DNA of 13,916 bases. Origin: an uncultured Ruminococcus sp. (GTDB taxonomy: Bacteria; Bacillota; Clostridia; Oscillospirales; CAG-272). Below the pieces are notes generated by a model. The model searched no databases. It saw only the letters and a program-made list of their open reading frames with translations, and was not told the origin of the DNA. Position 1 is the first letter of the stretch. Each line of letters starts with the position of its first letter. The stretch is taken from NCBI GenBank assembly GCA_902778205.1, contig CACYWX010000036.1:1-13916 (forward strand), read 5' to 3'. The position numbers were made by a program, and so were the translations under genes. Shown piece after piece: positions 13,499 to 13,916 of the stretch.

Positions 13499-13916
13499 GT
13501 CGATCCTTTCAGAAAATAGTCCATCTTTTCCCGACCGGCATAGCTCCAGAGGACGCCGGCGGTCTCAAGCTCCTTCCCCACAGCCCGCAGTCCCTGAGCG
13601 TCCCGGCTGTCCACGCAGACGCGCATCAGCTCAAGCCAGGGTTCCTCCTCGCCGGGGTATCTCCGTGTCAGCTCCCGTGCCGCCTCCGATGCCTCCCGGG
13701 CCTTTCCGAGGGCCAGAAGATTCCGGCAGCGCAGGCACCCGAGGGCAAGATCCGCGTCCTCGGCGGGGACCTTCGCGATCTCCTGTTCGAGAAGCGTCCG
13801 CTGTCTGAGGAGGAGATGGCCTTCGAGCAGACCGCTCGCGATATAGGTTTCCATCTGATGAATATAAGCGAGCCGGTCCGCTGTGCTGTCGGGATCCTTC
13901 GCGAGAAGCGCCTGAC
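13495..13916 (-). CDS. C-terminal part of a PelE-like helical-repeat protein (5' end off window)
   Basis: The frame is open from the right edge (last whole codon at 13914) through about 139 residues to a TGA that overlaps the next start by 4 bp. An ATG at 13854 is in frame, but the reading continues upstream without a stop (ending LAYIHQ before that Met), so it is treated as internal. The sequence is amphipathic helix after helix, with a TPR-like pair at about 13780-13600: CRNLLALGKAREASEAARE, then PWLELMRVCVDSRDAQGL. There is no membrane segment in the visible part. PelE proteins have N-terminal membrane helices and C-terminal TPR-like repeats, and the gene sits directly before the PelA-like gene as in Gram-positive pelD-pelE-pelA orders. 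The assignment rests on context more than on motif, so no symbol is given. Confidence 0.7.
   Translation of the reverse strand, partial: QALLAKDPDSTADRLAYIHQMETYIASGLLEGHLLLRQRTLLEQEIAKVPAEDADLALGCLRCRNLLALGKAREASEAARELTRRYPGEEEPWLELMRVCVDSRDAQGLRAVGKELETAGVLWSYAGREKMDYFLKGST

Noticed and set aside
1..13916. CRISPR arrays, tRNA or rRNA genes, insertion sequences, phage genes
   Set aside because: No regularly spaced long repeats, cloverleaf-like sequences, transposase or phage motifs were seen on either strand.

Overview
The window is a compact, high-GC, all-minus-strand block. Gene order therefore runs from right (5') to left (3'). Lipobox lipoproteins, strong AGGAGG-type ribosome sites, one clear sigma-A-type promoter, GTG starts, and a Pel-type cluster with no outer-membrane PelB/PelC genes point to a monoderm Bacillota, most likely a high-GC member of class Clostridia. 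I cannot name the genus.

Region 1 (13916 down to 4206) is one eight-gene operon that enters from beyond the right edge. In transcription order it encodes: the C-terminal part of a helical-repeat PelE-like protein; a DUF2194 protein with a divergent polysaccharide-deacetylase core (PelA-deacetylase-like); the glycosyltransferase PelF; the membrane transporter PelG; a CotH-kinase lipoprotein with a C-terminal Fn3-like domain; a VTC-type polyphosphate polymerase; a DUF4956 membrane protein; and a DUF4832 lipoprotein with a glycoside-hydrolase-like barrel. Every junction is a 1-nt gap or an overlap of 1 to 16 nt, so the set is very probably co-translated. The first four match the order known for Gram-positive Pel exopolysaccharide loci (pelD-pelE-pelA(deacetylase)-pelF-pelG), and a c-di-GMP-binding PelD is expected just outside the right edge. 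The last four form a phosphate-chemistry and cell-surface extension. It is the least explained and most interesting part of the window.

Region 2 (4205 to about 3925) is the operon boundary. It holds about 200 nt of untranslated 3' sequence, an intrinsic terminator with a UUCG tetraloop (3976-4003), and immediately after it a good promoter (TTGACT-18-TATAAT, 3954-3925).

Region 3 (3884 to 217) is a two-gene operon from that promoter. It encodes a [2Fe-2S] ferredoxin-type protein and a very large c-di-GMP protein (REC, degenerate GGDEF, intact EAL, TM, extracytoplasmic region, TM, intact GGDEF with an I-site). It ends in a strong 17-bp-stem terminator (155-200). A c-di-GMP turnover enzyme next to a Pel locus fits the known c-di-GMP control of Pel through PelD.

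Region 4 (46 to 1) is the first 15 codons of another minus-strand gene with a good ribosome site. Its product cannot be identified.

Working model (inference): PelD/E/F/G polymerise and export a Pel-like amino-sugar polymer, and the DUF2194 protein deacetylates it outside. The DUF4832 lipoprotein may be a surface glycan hydrolase or binding protein. The CotH, VTC and DUF4956 proteins may add phosphate-based modification, energy supply or regulation. The downstream c-di-GMP protein tunes the second messenger.
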